From NCBI RefSeq assembly GCF_032854445.1, contig NC_088304.1, positions 6,395,704 through 6,459,703 of the forward strand: a DNA stretch of 64,000 bases, read 5' to 3'. The position numbers and the translations under genes were made by a program. Shown piece after piece: positions 1 through 12,619 of the stretch. Every line of letters begins with the position of its first letter. The first letter of the stretch is position 1. The stretch comes from Liolophura sinensis. Its lineage: Eukaryota > Mollusca > Polyplacophora > Chitonida > Chitonidae. Under the pieces are notes generated by a model, which had not been told where the DNA came from, did not search any database, and saw only the letters and a list, made by a program, of their open reading frames with translations.

Positions 1-780
1 CCACAGGATCGGGGTCAATATACACGTCTCATATACCTGCGAAATTCAGGAAACACAGATAGTATCAACTTAACCCCAAAACAGTGTTATCACGAAAATA
101 CCTGCATGGCTTCTTTGAACATGTCTAGGTTACAGATTTATAGGTTACCTGGGCTTTCCCCCCAAAAAATCAGGTGAAAAAAGTTCAGCTTCCCGGTTGT
201 TAGAAAACGTCCTTGAACAAGGTAGCTAAAGATGCTTGGTGTGAATGATCCTTCCGTGACATAAAGCCGATTCATAACATATGTGATAGTATAGCAGTAG
301 GGGCTCTGGAAGACGTTTATTCATTAACACAAGAGAAAACTGCACATCTATACACAGTAAAATTCATATCATACAGCAAGTGCTGTAGGCGGTTATTGTG
401 CAGTACAGGGTATTGTTTCACATTTCGTGAAACATAAATTATAATTAAAAGCACTGCACATTTTATTTAATTCTGCTTATGCTATGGTAATAGGGGATGT
501 GTACTGTGTTTTTTTTTTTGTTTGTTTGTTTTTTCAAAACTTACATAAACAGGTTGGAAATCCAAAGCTAAGGTAAATTTACAGATTTACAGGACAGATT
601 TCATCGGTTACGTGTGACCATTTGTTGACACAATGTCGTCGCTGCTCTGTTCTGACTTCACTCTTTATGCTGTAATCTTTTATGTCGCTCACCATCCACA
701 CAACCCTGTAAGATGAGTGTGTGCCACTGTGAGGCTGCCTCGTCATAAGGGTAGACCGAGTTTGTCCAGGAACGAGCGAC
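1..780. other. AT-rich intergenic DNA with a family B fragment
   Basis: No gene seen. A poly-T/TTTG run lies at 510-535. About 567-690 matches the 3' part of family B on the + strand (ggtaaatttacag, ggttacgtgtgaccatttg, actctttatgctgtaatctt). Confidence 0.55.
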
Positions 781-1330
781 TGGGAACCAAAGTAATTAGC
801 TCGCGAGGCAAATCGAAGTATCTCCCTTAGAGTAGAGGAGATCCAGTGGATTAAATAAAGGGGAACGCTGATATCCTCAATAATAAGGGAGACCGAGTTG
901 ATTACCTAATGCGGCGACCAAGGCACTTCCAGAATAGTGAGGATGGAGATAATTAGCTAGTAGGGCAGACCAACTAATCTCCATAATAGGGAGGCCCAGT
1001 TGGTTAGCTAATAGGGTCGACGAAGGCACCTCCATAATAGTGGTAATCGAGCTCATTGGCTAAAGTCTCAGACCAAGTAACCTCCATAATAAGGGAGACC
1101 GTGTTGATTACCTAATGTGGCGACCAAGGCACTTCCATAATAGTGAGGATGGAGATAATTAGGTAATAGGGCAGACCAACTAATCTCCATAATAGGGAGG
1201 CCCAGTTGGTTAGCTAACAGTGTCGCCGGAGACACCTCCAAAATAGTGGGAATCGAGATGATTGGCTAACAGGGCAAACGAAGAGGCTTCCATGATAAGG
1301 GAGACAGCGTCGATTAGCTAATATGAATCA
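781..1330. repeat. Tandem repeat, ~51 bp unit with ~206 bp higher-order period
   Basis: Variants of a block built on ctccataatagggag, ccagttggttagctaa and gaccaaggcac follow one another. A four-unit block beginning aagggagaccg at 885 recurs at 1091 with near identity (taatgcggcgaccaaggcac vs taatgtggcgaccaaggcac), giving a higher-order period of about 206 bp. Outer units are more diverged. Confidence 0.8.
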
Positions 1331-3220
1331 TTCACCTCAGAGAAAGATTTGTGTAACTCATTGGTGTTTCACGTCGTACTGGAACACTGATCACGTGTAA
1401 GAAGGCAGTCAGTCATGTGACTGATGGAGAAAACTGAAGCGCCCTGAGCCAACTGCTACAGTTACATGACAAATCTCCGTAAACAGAGAAACAGTAGGAT
1501 TAGCGAGATTTGGGTCCAAACATTGACATGAATGGTTTAAAGCACAACCCTGTAGCCAGTGAGGGCCGTTCATCAGATTAAATCTCACAGATTGGAAGAT
1601 GTTTGTGAAGAGTGGAAGATATTCATCATTTTGTGCATAGCCATAATCCGAAGGTGGCTTTACTATAGAATACAACTTACACATGCGACATCTTCACATT
1701 ATAATAGCTTAGTTCGGATGTACTATTACTTATATCTACAAGTAATTTATCTGATGGTATTCAAAGATTTGATGGTTGATGTACTGGTCTGAAATAATTA
1801 AAAAAACCAACAACAATAGGAGAGCGATGTTATTCCCACATTCCGAACCGTTGTTTGTAGTACGAACTACAAAGCTTCATCTACTGTATTGTTCACACAT
1901 AATATGAGTAAGAATCATCCACAGATATTTCGACATTTCGTTGTTTGTTTTCGACTTGCGCGTGACGATGTCGCGGTAGGCTTTACATTCATTTAAGCCT
2001 GGGAAAACTTGAGCGTGTTCAATGGAGCGTGAAGCTAACGGTGCTTTAGGTTCGCTGTGGAGACTTTTGATGTAATGCATAGGGTATGATTGATTAACTG
2101 AGTGATTTATGACATGCTTGTTTGCTGGTCTGCTTGCTTACTTGTTTGCTTGATTTTGGTTTAGTTTGTTTCTTCCTTTCCTTGATGGCTTGCTTACTTG
2201 CTTTATTGATTGACTGCTTACTTGCTTGAGTGCTTGCTCGCTGGCTTCATTGAATCATCGACTGACTGACTGACTGATTTTGTATATCGCATTTACTTTA
2301 TTTTTTACTTACTTCTCAGACAGTGAACACCTCTCACGCAAAAACCACTACACCTTGGCAAGCACTCGACAAACCTCCAGACGAATCTAGTCGATTCATT
2401 TGACCAGTATATTGTTTTGTGGTAAGATCTCGACTCCCACCGCTGTCACAACAGGAGTGTAGTTCAATACCTAGCTTGAGCGGGCAATTTTAAAAATTTA
2501 TGACAAGCATGTATGTACACTACACTTGAGAGAGTTCGACAAGGACTTGCCAAAGGTCGGTAGTTTACCCCCCCCCCCCCCCACCCCCCGAAAAAAGAAA
2601 CTGACAGCAGTTGTATAAGTAGAGGTTCGTCAGTAAGACGTTAAAGAGGTCCGAAGTCAGCCATTCAGAAGACAGGTAAACACTCCTTCTATCAATGATT
2701 TTGAATCGTGTTCTCTATATTTTATTTCCTGTCACCACTAATAGTAAAATACAAATGTGATTAAAACCTCCATGAAAAAGAGCAAGCATATGACAATGTA
2801 CTCCAGATTAATCTGGTAGAAAGCTCCCAGTTAAAAAATAAGGACGCGGTTTTTCCCATGTTCTGATTTCTTTATTGAACCCGACTTCCCGGTCAAGGTG
2901 TATGCTTTGTCACGTGAAAAGAAATGTTGACACGCCTTTTCTTCACACAGCATGCACCGTTTGATTGTATACATATGTACAAGTTTGTCAAAGCAAATCT
3001 TCCCGGGGAAGTTTAAATCAGACGTGAGCTTTGTAATCCGAGTAACAACTAGTGGCAGCATATTACCTTCCAGGAGGGCTGTGTTACATTCGTTGTGGAA
3101 ATGTGAAGGTGTTTCTTTTAAAAGTATAAAGGTAAATAGGCTAACCTTGTGTAAATCCCCGGAAAAACACATGGAATGAACAACAGAAACAATTACATGG
3201 CAATTAACGGCTATCACTGG
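1331..3220. other. Intergenic DNA, low-complexity tracts
   Basis: No supported gene. About 2104-2280 is a degenerate CTTG/TTGC tract (tgcttgcttacttg, gactgactgactg). A poly-C run lies at 2569-2590. The rest is unique AT-rich sequence with only short chance ORFs. Confidence 0.5.
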
Positions 3221-3224
3221 CCCC

Positions 3225-3465
3225 CTTGTATAAAGCGTTGCTCTTGTTTCGGCCTCTTGGCAGTGGGCAGCTGGTTCGAATCTGGTCTTTGCTACAGCTT
3301 GAAGTCAGGAGGTTTATCAGGCTTTCAGCGAACGGCTGTGGTGGTACACAGGCTTATCCCATTTCAGCCATTCATAAGCCTGAATACCGGCGTAAAGTGA
3401 ACCATCTAAGCCAGTGGCTTCCCCTACGAATGGAATAAACACATGCATAACAAAATAAATATAAA
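3225..3465 (+). mobile_element. Probable tRNA-derived SINE, divergent type
   Basis: A B-box-like tggttcgaatctggt at 3272 is followed by ggtttatcaggctttcagcg, acaggcttatcccatttcag, ggcgtaaagtgaa and an A-rich tail (aacaaaataaatataaaa). This arrangement resembles SINE-A but with a different body. No clear A box. Confidence 0.45.
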
Positions 3466-4117
3466 ATTATACGCATGAGACGTCTTATCTTGTCATACAA
3501 GCGATGAAATGCGACACTATCTTCACAAATCATTAAAGATTACTAAAAATTATGACGTTTGTAACATTAGTATTGAATGACATAGGGTGTCAGTGACTTC
3601 CCGGTATGCTAGCAATGTAAAACATATCTAGGTCATTTTCAAAATATAGGACAATGTAGTCCTTCTCCTTGCGTGATAACATTTCGCCGCTTCCTTCATG
3701 TGTGGAATGTGACATTTTCATATCTATATATATCCACGTGGTTAAGTGAGGCAATTTGCCTGTTACCTGATAATGGGGTTGTGGCTTAATCAGGGACCCG
3801 TATTCTAATATTAGAAGAAAAAATGCTTATGAGCGAAACATTAATGAAACAGATAAATAAGAAAACAAAGTCCCTGAACCGATCATGATTTAAAGTTCTG
3901 TATAACCATGCAGGATGGTAGCATGGGACAGGAAAGAAATATAGCTCAGAAATAAAACAGAGAAAAGATACATGTACACCCACCGATAGGATGGTGCTGT
4001 CATTCCTAACACAAGATCTCCTATATATGCATTTCTGAAGAGACATGACCTACATTTTCAGGAACTCATACATGTATACCTGCACCACCTGCACGCTGGC
4101 TTTCTCCATGAATTCCC
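3466..4117. other. Intergenic AT-rich DNA
   Basis: Nothing recognised. Confidence 0.4.
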
Positions 4118-4440
4118 TCTGGCAAACTCTTGCACCCTGAGCATTTCGATCGTTGGTCTTTCCCATGCCCATGACTTCCCTCTGACAAACCCTGGCACCC
4201 TGAGTGTTTCGATCGTTGGCTTTCTCCATGCCCATGCCTTCCCTCTGGCCAACCCTGACACCCTGAGTGTTTCGATCGTTGGCTTTCTCCATGCCCATGA
4301 CTTCCCTCTGGCAACTCTGGCACCCTGAGTGTTTCGATCGTTGGCTTTCTCCATGCCCATGACTTCCCTCTGGCCAACCCTGACACCCTGAGTGTTTCGA
4401 TCGTTGGCTTTCTGCACGCCATTGACTTCCCTCTGCCAAA
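4118..4440. repeat. Minisatellite, 63-bp unit, about 5 copies
   Basis: The core caccctgagtgtttcgatcg recurs at 4133, 4196, 4259, 4321 and 4384, with steps of 63, 63, 62 and 63 bp. The unit also contains ggctttctccatgcccatg and cttccctctgg. Because 63 is divisible by three and the unit has no stops on the minus strand, three overlapping minus-strand ORFs of 132-165 codons appear. I regard them as by-products. Confidence 0.85.
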
Positions 4441-4595
4441 CTCCGCATACATGCATAAATGAAGCCCCGGTAATATCTGCATATCACCCTCTGTTTTGAC
4501 ATGGTCCGTTACTGACATGGTCCTGACATTACTCAGAAGGTTACTTCGTCTACATGTAATCATGCATGTTGGTAGCTGTAGGGCCTATACTCTTA

Positions 4596-4642
4596 CCCCC
4601 CCCCCCCCCCTCATCTCACCTCACCCCACCCCACCCCACCAG
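4596..4642. repeat. C-rich low-complexity tract
   Basis: A run of about 14 C followed by CTCATCTCACC and CCACC repeats. Confidence 0.8.
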
Positions 4643-5044
4643 TTCCACTTCCTCAGTTTCCCTTTTGCATACTCACAACTTAATTTATCTCAGGAAATAT
4701 TTAGCAGGTTTTCATTGTGCGCTGCGTGCTTTAATACGTTCCGGTCTGTCCTTTTATAGGTCCGTTCATGCAAATTGTTTTCGTTAATAAACATGGCGTT
4801 AAAATCAAACAAATAAATAACTTCACCTTGGGAGATGTTACCCTCACGGCATTGATATCGCCTATCGTTATCACTAAGCTGTGTTGTGTTCTTAATTGCC
4901 TGGATGTATATATAGAAGTTTTTACAATTAAAAAACTACAGTATATCACGCTCAGCATTATGTAAGGATAAAGAAATCATATGCCTTCAGCAACTGGGCT
5001 GCGGCTGTAGGTTTTTTAGTTGGGGGTAGGGGTGGGGAGGTGAT

Positions 5045-5283
5045 ACCGTGGCCGAGATGGATACTCCCATGAGCCTTCCACCAATGCGATCGCTGTGAGT
5101 TCAATTCGAGTTCATGCTGGCTTCCTCCCCGGCCGTACATGGGAATGTCTACTAGCAACCTGCTGGTGGTCGTGGGTTTTTCCCGGGCTCTGTCCGTTTT
5201 CCTCCCACCATAATGCTGGCCGTCCTCGTGTATGTGAAATATTTCTTGCGTACGGCGTAAAACGCAATCAAATAAATAAATAA
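5045..5283 (+). mobile_element. SINE-A copy, nearly full length
   Basis: It runs from the tRNA-like head (accgtggccgag; gcgatcgctgtgagttcaat) through ctggcttcctccccggccgtacatgggaa, gtcgtgggtttttcccgggc and cctcccaccataatgctggcc to gcgtacggcgtaaaacgcaatcaaataaataaa. Moderately diverged. Confidence 0.88.
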
Positions 5284-6749
5284 ATTGTTGGTTTGGGCAC
5301 GCGCACGGAATACAGCGGTAGTTCCCCCCACTTCCCCACCCATAAACCTCACCGGTTTCATCGACATACAAACCTCACCGGCTTCATCCACCCATAAACC
5401 CTCTCGGTTTCATCCACCAGTAAACCTGGTCCACCGATCGTTGACAAACGCTTAACACAGACTCTTAACTTTCATAACTGTTTGCTAAATGATCCATTAG
5501 AATGTCCTAATTTCTAACACCACGGGTATGATCAACTGTCATGACAAGGATATTTAGAAATTCAGATGTCCGAAATATCTCCCTCCTCCCATCCCCAGGA
5601 AGTTAATGTAATAGGGCGTGAATTCGGAAGGATTCGAATTGTCATATAAAATTTTATTTAATGCATGTGAAAACCTTTATATGATAAGATCATAATTAGG
5701 TTCGTGCCAAACTTAGGACAACTTTTTAAAGCCTCGAATACGGCTTTATTAGTCAAATATATAAATGAAATTAGCAATATTCATAAAGTGTCCGCGCCGT
5801 TTGTCCATATGTGCATTACTGTTGTGACAATCAAGGGTTATTTTTTCATAATGATTGAGCTAACTTCCAGTAGACATAGCTCCCAGTAAAACCAACATAT
5901 TCATCTTCCTTTGTCCTGAACCAAATCTTGCTTTTTCATGTGTAAAGCCACAAGCTGCGGCGCATCAGCATTTAAAAATGTATCCCACGACAAAGACCAC
6001 CAAGGACACCGCCCCTAACAATAATAACAACTTTGCAGATAAAATTAGCCCTTTAAAACTCTAGGCATGTTAACTAATTGCTGGGGAAATACCACCGTAA
6101 AATTAAAACAAAAAAAAATAAAAAATATATGGCTGTTCGAATTCTAAAAAAAATAGGGCGATAGCGTGTTTCTGCTCGTGGGAAATTCCTATACAATACA
6201 CTGATTTCCTCTTTAAGCGCGTGATGCTTGTTTTTATAAATACGATGGCTTAACTTGCATATATCAAGATACAAGTTTCTATTGCCAAGTTGCTGCTCTG
6301 AGTCTAATACACTAATAAACCTTGCAACTTGGTTACAACTTGCAATTATAGGATGTGTGATGTGGTTCTGCCAATGTCCGCGGACGTGTACACCTCACCA
6401 GCCAATCAACGGGCGCGGAGGGAACGGTTGTGGGTGTTCACAGGACATACTTCTTTAAGTGGCAAAAACACCACATCTTAAGCGGTTAGCATTCATTAAC
6501 ATACCTTAATTAGTGAGAAATGTTAATGATACTCTCGAAGATGGAGCTACCATTCAAAACAACCATCTTTATTTCTTTGCAAAGGGCGACTATTTTAATG
6601 TGCACACATGTATATTTATTACGTTTGCAGTGGTTAGATATGAGCTCTTAAAGATGGTTGGACAGGTGATCTTTATAAAGTTTTGATAATATTGAAATAT
6701 ACATAAAACACTCCATATGTATCTATTCCAGTGAGGTGGTTGAATTGGA
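5284..6749. other. Intergenic AT-rich DNA
   Basis: No gene or repeat family recognised apart from a short local duplication of 'cataaacctcaccggtttcat' type at about 5340-5420. Confidence 0.4.
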
Positions 6750-6920
6750 ATAACGCCAGGGGCCGTGTAAGTTGCTACTATATAAGCATTTAACTGAAGA
6801 GTTTAAATAAAATCAAACCTTTACTCAGGGAAACTGAAAACAGGCTGTTATTCAGGGATTACAGGTGACCATTTGCCAACTATCGCACTGCTCTGGTTTT
6901 ACTCTCTACGCTGTAGTGAT
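6750..6920 (+). repeat. Family B copy, 5'-truncated
   Basis: Contains ggggccgtgtaagttgctac, taagcatttaactg, accatttgccaactatcgca and gctctggttttactctctacgctgtag, the 3' half of the consensus. Confidence 0.75.
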
Positions 6921-7035
6921 ATATACCCGAGCTTGTCAAGTAAATTTAGTTTGCTTCGGTTTATGAATTGAAGGGAAGGTTGCCAGAGGAAGGTACCTTT
7001 GCTACATTCAGTAGGCTAACTTCACCATCATTGGT

Positions 7036-7330
7036 ATGGGGCCCTACGTGCCTGAGTAGTTAGCATGCTAGCGTAGTACACTCAAAAGCCTCCCACCATT
7101 GCGATCTCGGTGAGTTCAATCCCAGTTGATACTGGCTTCATTTCCTGTCGTGCGTGAGAACGTCTCCCAGGAACTTGCAGATGGTCACAAGTTTCCCCGA
7201 ACTGTGCCCGGTTTTCTCCCAAATTTACATAACATGTTTCATGCGAGGGACAAAGAGTTAGACGAAAATGGTTTATGTAATAAATGACTGATTGATTGAT
7301 TGATTGTTTATTGTTTAACGCCATATTCAA
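7036..7330 (+). mobile_element. Diverged SINE-A copy with adjoining tail debris
   Basis: The head is gttagcatgctagcgtagta and gcgatctcggtgagttcaatcccag, followed by ctggcttcatttcctgtcgtgcgtgagaa and gtgcccggttttctccc; the tail is lost. Directly after, tgattgattgattgattg plus tttattgtttaacgccatat is the tail of another, minus-oriented interspersed element. Confidence 0.65.
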
Positions 7331-7514
7331 TTTTCAATTCTAAGATGACAATCAGTTTTATGGGCGAAGTTACCCGGAGTGAAGAACAGCTCTTGTGGTA
7401 AATTCCAAACTATATTTTCGTTATAGGCCGCAATCTCGTTTAAATTTCTACCCATAAAAGCACAATCAATGAGTACATTCAAAGGCCACCCTGCTATTGC
7501 TAATGTACAGAAAG

Positions 7515-7690
7515 TAGACTTAGAGCAGGGTGATAGTTGGCAACGGGTCACGCGTAACCGGTGAAAATAAGCCTCTAGTTGATTGCCGCAGGTAGGCTTG
7601 TATACTAACTGTTCATGTAAAATCTTAAATAATAACAAAATTCACACACACCCTCCCCTAGAACCGTGGCTTAAGCGGATTTAAGCTTGA
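7515..7690 (-). repeat. Family B copy
   Basis: Reverse-complement matches: gatagttggcaacgggtcac, gcgtaaccggtgaaaataag, taactgttcatgtaaaatct and cctcccctagaaccgtggc. Confidence 0.75.
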
Positions 7691-7740
7691 ACGGATTTAA
7701 GATAAAAAGTGCAGTGATTTTAATGGCAAGTTTTTGCAGA

Positions 7741-7911
7741 TTATGTTAATGTAGTATCATAAAGTTTGAAACTACTCTGAGTACAGTGTAGGAGCTATTA
7801 TGTTAATGTAGTATCATAAAGTTTGAAACTACTCTCAGTACAGTGTAGGAGCTATTATGTTAATGTAGTGTCATGAAATTTAAAACTACTCTCAGTACAG
7901 TGTAGGTGCAA
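7741..7911. repeat. Tandem repeat, 57-bp unit x 3
   Basis: ttatgttaatgtagtatcat starts at 7741, 7798 and 7855. The first two units are almost identical; the third has a few substitutions and ends gtaggtgcaac. Confidence 0.92.
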
Positions 7912-8389
7912 CATATAGTGCAGTGAGGTGTGAGCACTAACGTATCGATTTTCATACTGTCACAAATATTTTGTAACTACGAAGGGCTAGACGTCACTGG
8001 TATAGAATATATTTTGAATTGTTCTCAAGCGTGTGTATACAGAGATTCACGATGTGTTGGTTCAGTCCCAACTCCATCCAGTATTGTTCGATGACGGTCT
8101 TTGAAAAACTTTTATGGCAATATTAATACGGTGCACGACAAACACTGGAGACTCCCCCATCCATAAGCTGGGCACTACGGTGTCCGCCACCAGTAACTCA
8201 CCGATAAGTAAAACAAAATACATCAATAAATCGATATGCTTAATTCGCTTTCCTGTCGCAGTGAATATCCGTAATTGTCATGGGATAGAACGAATGAGGA
8301 TGAATGTACTCGGATACTAGCGTGTCAAGGGAGATCACTCTTCTTGACACACTGTGAACCTCGGCGTCAAAGCAGATAACTGTATACTA
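7912..8389. other. Intergenic DNA
   Basis: Nothing recognised. Confidence 0.4.
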
Positions 8390-8690
8390 GCCGTCAGCCC
8401 ATAGGGACATCTCCAGTCAATAATCGCTGGGCCAATTCCCAAAACCAACCAATAGGAAAACACTAAGAAAGCATATTAAGTACGACATTAACATGGATTC
8501 GTGCAAAGAGATTCGTACAAAGAGAAGAACAGTGTTCAATGATGTTGGAAAGACGCTAGAAATCTTCTCGGTGGATGAATTAAGTCAGTATCCAAATCGC
8601 ATATCAGTGCTATTTTATAGGTTGTCGATAATCAGAATATTTACTTCAGTTGCCCCTTTATTACAACTGTTCATATACACATAGTGACGA
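8390..8690 (+). repeat. Family C copy
   Basis: Carries tcaataatcgctgggccaat, gtgcaaagagattcg, agaagaacagtgttcaatga, tgttggaaagacgct and gttgtcgataatcaga in the family order. Class unknown; no coding capacity seen. Confidence 0.65.
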
Positions 8691-9163
8691 TCTAATTCAA
8701 CACGATGAATATACATTCCCTAGCGGACACTGATAGATATGAAGCCGGGCCCCAATAGTTCGTGAATTATTAGCAATTGGTCATTTAGTTTTAAAATAAC
8801 TCAAACCATTCTAGAAGAATTTGATGCGAAAAATGGGTCGTGCAGTTGATGTTTATTTCATGATCATGGTGTTTTTAATGATCGGTTGCAATTTAAGAGC
8901 GACTGAGATACATATATAGTGATATCTCACCTGGGAATTCTCAAAGTTTAAATTTGAACTAGATGTCATGCATAGATTATCGACTATCTTCCCTGTGTCA
9001 CTGAAAACTATTGATACCTACTCTTTAGAATGTTACCAGCTTCAGTTAATGTTTACGTATTATTTCTTACATATTCCTTGAAGAGCTGATGTTTTACATT
9101 GTTTGGAAATGGACCGTGCAATTATCGACATGAAACACAATTTTACTGTTTACAAATGGAATA

Positions 9164-9223
9164 TGAAATATTCTTGAGTACGGCGTAAAACACGAATCAA
9201 ATAAATAAATAAATAAATAAAAA
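9164..9223 (+). mobile_element. SINE-A tail fragment
   Basis: gaaatattcttgagtacggc, then gtaaaacacgaatcaaataa and further (ataa) repeats; only the 3' end is present. Confidence 0.85.
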
Positions 9224-9359
9224 TACAAATGCAATAAACATGTTCGTCGAAACAGACATTCATATACCAGCCCTCAACGAATCAGGACGTTCCAGGTCAA
9301 ATATATAATCGCAAGGCCAATTCTCAAATCGATGTTTGATTGTGTACCATGTTGTTCTA

Positions 9360-9547
9360 GCATGCATGGTACACGATTTGAATACTAGTGTCACTTACTC
9401 ACCTGGAACATACCTTGCGTCTTTCGAACATCACTGAAAACTGTGGACTGCTTCTCCTTGATTCCGTCCTACTTTCGTACTTCATATACTTACTTAGTCC
9501 TTTGGTGGTTTGTGTTATACGTCGTTTTTTGGGAATTGGCCTTGCGA
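9360..9547 (-). repeat. Family C copy, left arm of an inverted pair
   Basis: Reverse complement of the family C order: tggtacacgatttgaatact, cacttactcacctggaacat, accttgcgtctttcg, ctgaaaactgtggactgctt and gggaattggccttgcgat. Pairs with the + copy at 9621-9850. Confidence 0.8.
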
Positions 9548-9620
9548 TTGTTGACATGGGAAGTTCTTATCTGTTGATAGAGAAGCCGTCCACCAATGTG
9601 GAACATGCCGGTTTTTGTTC

Positions 9621-9850
9621 GCAAGGCCAATTACCTAAACGACGTCAAACAGAAATGAGGATAGAACTAAGAAAGTATATCAGTTATGAAACTAAGACAA
9701 AATCATGCAAAAAAAGTTCTCACTGACGCTGCAAAGACGCAAGGCATGTTCTAGGTGAGTAAGTGAAACCAGTATTCAAGCCGTGTATCATACTAGTATA
9801 TAAGGTGTCGATAATAAAATAGTTATCTCATTTGCGTTTTCATTGCAATA
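9621..9850 (+). repeat. Family C copy, right arm of an inverted pair
   Basis: gcaaggccaattacctaaac, gacgtcaaacagaaatga, aagacgcaaggcatgttcta, ggtgagtaagtgaaaccagt, attcaagccgtgtatcatac and gtcgataataaaatagttat follow the family C order. Confidence 0.8.
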
Positions 9851-10456
9851 GGTCATATATCAAATGTGGCGATAAGACCGTCAGACGTAACGCTTTCGAT
9901 AACATCCAATGGTGCGAATTGCGCACATCTACCTGTTGTTTGTTTTCACCAATGTCAGGTAATGTAAATAATATGTATAAATATATACAGAACTTACTGA
10001 AATGTAATGTTTAAAGCGTGATCCCTTTCATTTAACAGGTGACGCATTCATGGCCCATTAAGGCAGCAAAACAAAAGAGACAGCATACTGGCCTGACGAT
10101 GCATCTTGTCTGGATTTACATCTGTACCAGGCCCAGGAGGATCATGCAAGGTCTTTCACGCCGTCTGTATGACAGAAGGGATATTTTCAATTTTAAAATT
10201 GTAAACGCTTTTCTTTATTTCGACAGTAGTATACCAAAGGTAGCTGAAAATCGCGTATATATATATCGCTTTGTGGCATTTGTTGGACCCTGTGTAAAAT
10301 CTCACGATTTCTATCTACATCATACTAAGTTTTAATTAAGAGAGTGTGTCAAACCCGTTTGCTCCAAGTTTACCAAATGGTATAATATGGATGACAATGG
10401 TTATCAAATATGGACAGAACCTTCAAAGCCTCTGGCGATCTGTTTCATACTTGACA

Positions 10457-10790
10457 GGCTGCTTCGGTGGCCTAATGGTTAGAGAGTCGGTCTCGATGAC
10501 GGTACACCCGGGATCAAACCCGTCTCGGGTCATACTAAAAATTATAAATGGTTCTTATTGCTGCCTCGCTTGGGGTTCAGCACTGAGAAGATAGAGCAAG
10601 GAAACAACACTAGTTGGCCCGGTGTCAGTGTAATGTGACTAGGAGGGGTGTCATTTCTGGTGTCTTCGGAATGATACTTCAGTGATGATACACAAGAAGG
10701 CACAGCATACACGTATGCACACACACCTAATAACTTCTCGCCGTGATATGACTGAAAAATTGTTAAGTGTTAACTCCAAGCATGAATTCA
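10457..10790 (+). mobile_element. SINE-2, a second tRNA-derived SINE family
   Basis: The tRNA-like head has A box tggcctaatggttagag (10468) and B box gggatcaaacccg (10511). The body contains gctgcctcgcttggggttca and ggaggggtgtcatttctggt, and the 3' end is atatgactgaaaaattgtta. The tail recurs at 37.26 kb and a minus copy of the body at 46.2-46.4 kb. Confidence 0.75.
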
Positions 10791-11959
10791 TTTATTCATA
10801 GTTGACAGGGTTGCATTTATAGTACCGCCTAACTCGGGGCTAGGGGAGTGTAAACATGATTATTACATCAACAAGATACATTAAATTTATGAACAATTGC
10901 AATCAAAGAACAACGTCAAAGAGCAACAGTTGCAATCAGAGAGCAACTATGATACCCATATTTGTATTCATATTTCCAGACCTAGAAATTAATCACGGAC
11001 TTATTGTTTAAACTTTCATTTGGGTGCCATGTCTGGAATATTGACTGTCTTCCCTGCATCAGTGAGAACTATTTACAATTTATCTTCAGGGAATATATCA
11101 AAAAGATATGTGATGGATAGATATGATATATCGATATGAAATGATATGAACATATGAAATCATTTCGCTGAGAACTGTTGATGTATTTTTATGTATTACC
11201 AGTATTTCTTACATATTCCTTTGAGAAATGGTATTTTAAGTTGCTCTGAGAAAGGGTCTTGTGGTTATCGACTTATGTTGAAGAGGAAAATATATCTTAG
11301 TGATTGTATGAATGTCAAATCTGAAAGCTTAACTGAACCAGTTGATCATCTGTATATAGCGTATGTTAATAATTTAGGGGAGACAACTTCTGTTTTCTTG
11401 GCCGCGAAAATGTATTTATATGATCAAAGCTATTTCTGGCAATTCTAATCTCTAATTTGAAACTTCTACACAATGCTTAGTTTTTGGAGCAAGAAGTTGA
11501 AATTTGGATATATTTATAGTCTTAAGATAACATTGATGAGGTGGACAAACTTTTAATTTCTAAAAACGAAAAATAAGCATTAACGTATTTTAAATTTTAA
11601 CTTCAGTCAGAAATGGCCTAGTTTATGGAATCGGCCCAAGAACCCTTCACTCGCCTACATCTACGATATTTCTTGGATTTGGTAAACAGTATCATATCAA
11701 GATATATTCACAATTTACTAAAATATTTACATATCAAAGAGTTTTTCCTCTCTTCCTTATAAATAATCTGCACTTATAAATGTTAAGTAAACGTCCGTTT
11801 GGCGGGTATGTCAGTGTGTACAAATTGCACAGATCGAATAAAGAGCGAGGAGTGGCCTGTTTGATGCGCGTATCTATCAGTCGCTATGCGTACAGATCTG
11901 TCCTTGGTTTGGGATTCTCATTGCCTATGGCGGCCTTGGCCGGCGACGTTAAATATAAG
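10791..11959. other. Intergenic AT-rich DNA
   Basis: No gene or clear repeat. An imperfect duplication (gcaatcaaagaacaacgtc / gcaatcagagagcaactat) lies at 10898-10950, and a GATATG-rich stretch at 11105-11160. Confidence 0.4.
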
Positions 11960-12300
11960 CGTCATGTCCGACATTCATATACAATTCGTAGTCCGTAAAG
12001 GGCGTTCCAATTCGATAATCGCAAGATTCATTTCCAAAACAACGTTTAACGCTAGCCCCCAAAGACAGAAGTATGTAAGAAATGATACAAATAGGAAATA
12101 AAGCCGTTAACACACAAGAGAGAAGCGGTCATCAGTTTTCAATGATGCCAGGCAGATAGTGGATATTCCCGGCATGAATTCCATAAAAAGGTTTAAATTT
12201 ATTGTCCAAGAATGAGTTCCAGGTCAAATAACAATTAAACTAGTTATCTCAGTCGCGCTTTGATTGCAACTGTTCATAAAGGCATCATGCAGATGTAATA
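11960..12300 (+). repeat. Family C copy, 5' and 3' parts
   Basis: gacattcatatacaattcgt, gggcgttccaattcgataat, cgcaagattcatttccaaaa, gcggtcatcagttttcaatg and ctcagtcgcgctttgattgc are family C landmarks in order. Confidence 0.65.
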
Positions 12301-12619
12301 AGCATGACTGCCTTTACGGTCACTAGCCCCAGGTTAAGCTGTATTAGATACAGTTCGAAAATGACGAGCGTTACAGACCTTAACCGAACAGATTGTGATT
12401 CAAGAGTAACGGACGATTACGTCTTTCTCCGTATATGTAAGGATCTCATACTACAAGAGGCGCCAGCTATGATGCTACACATGGTATGGTGGTCTGTATA
12501 AAAGCTGTATACAAGATAGACGATTACACTTGTCGAAGATCACTTGTCTCCTGCCAATATTATGTGCATGTTTGTATGTCATTTGTTGGAAAGGTTTTTT
12601 TTCAACTTGCTTAATGTCG

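Noticed and set aside
4050-4563. Three overlapping minus-strand ORFs of 132-165 codons
   Set aside because: Created by the 63-bp minisatellite. One 62-bp unit shifts the frame and no domain is seen.
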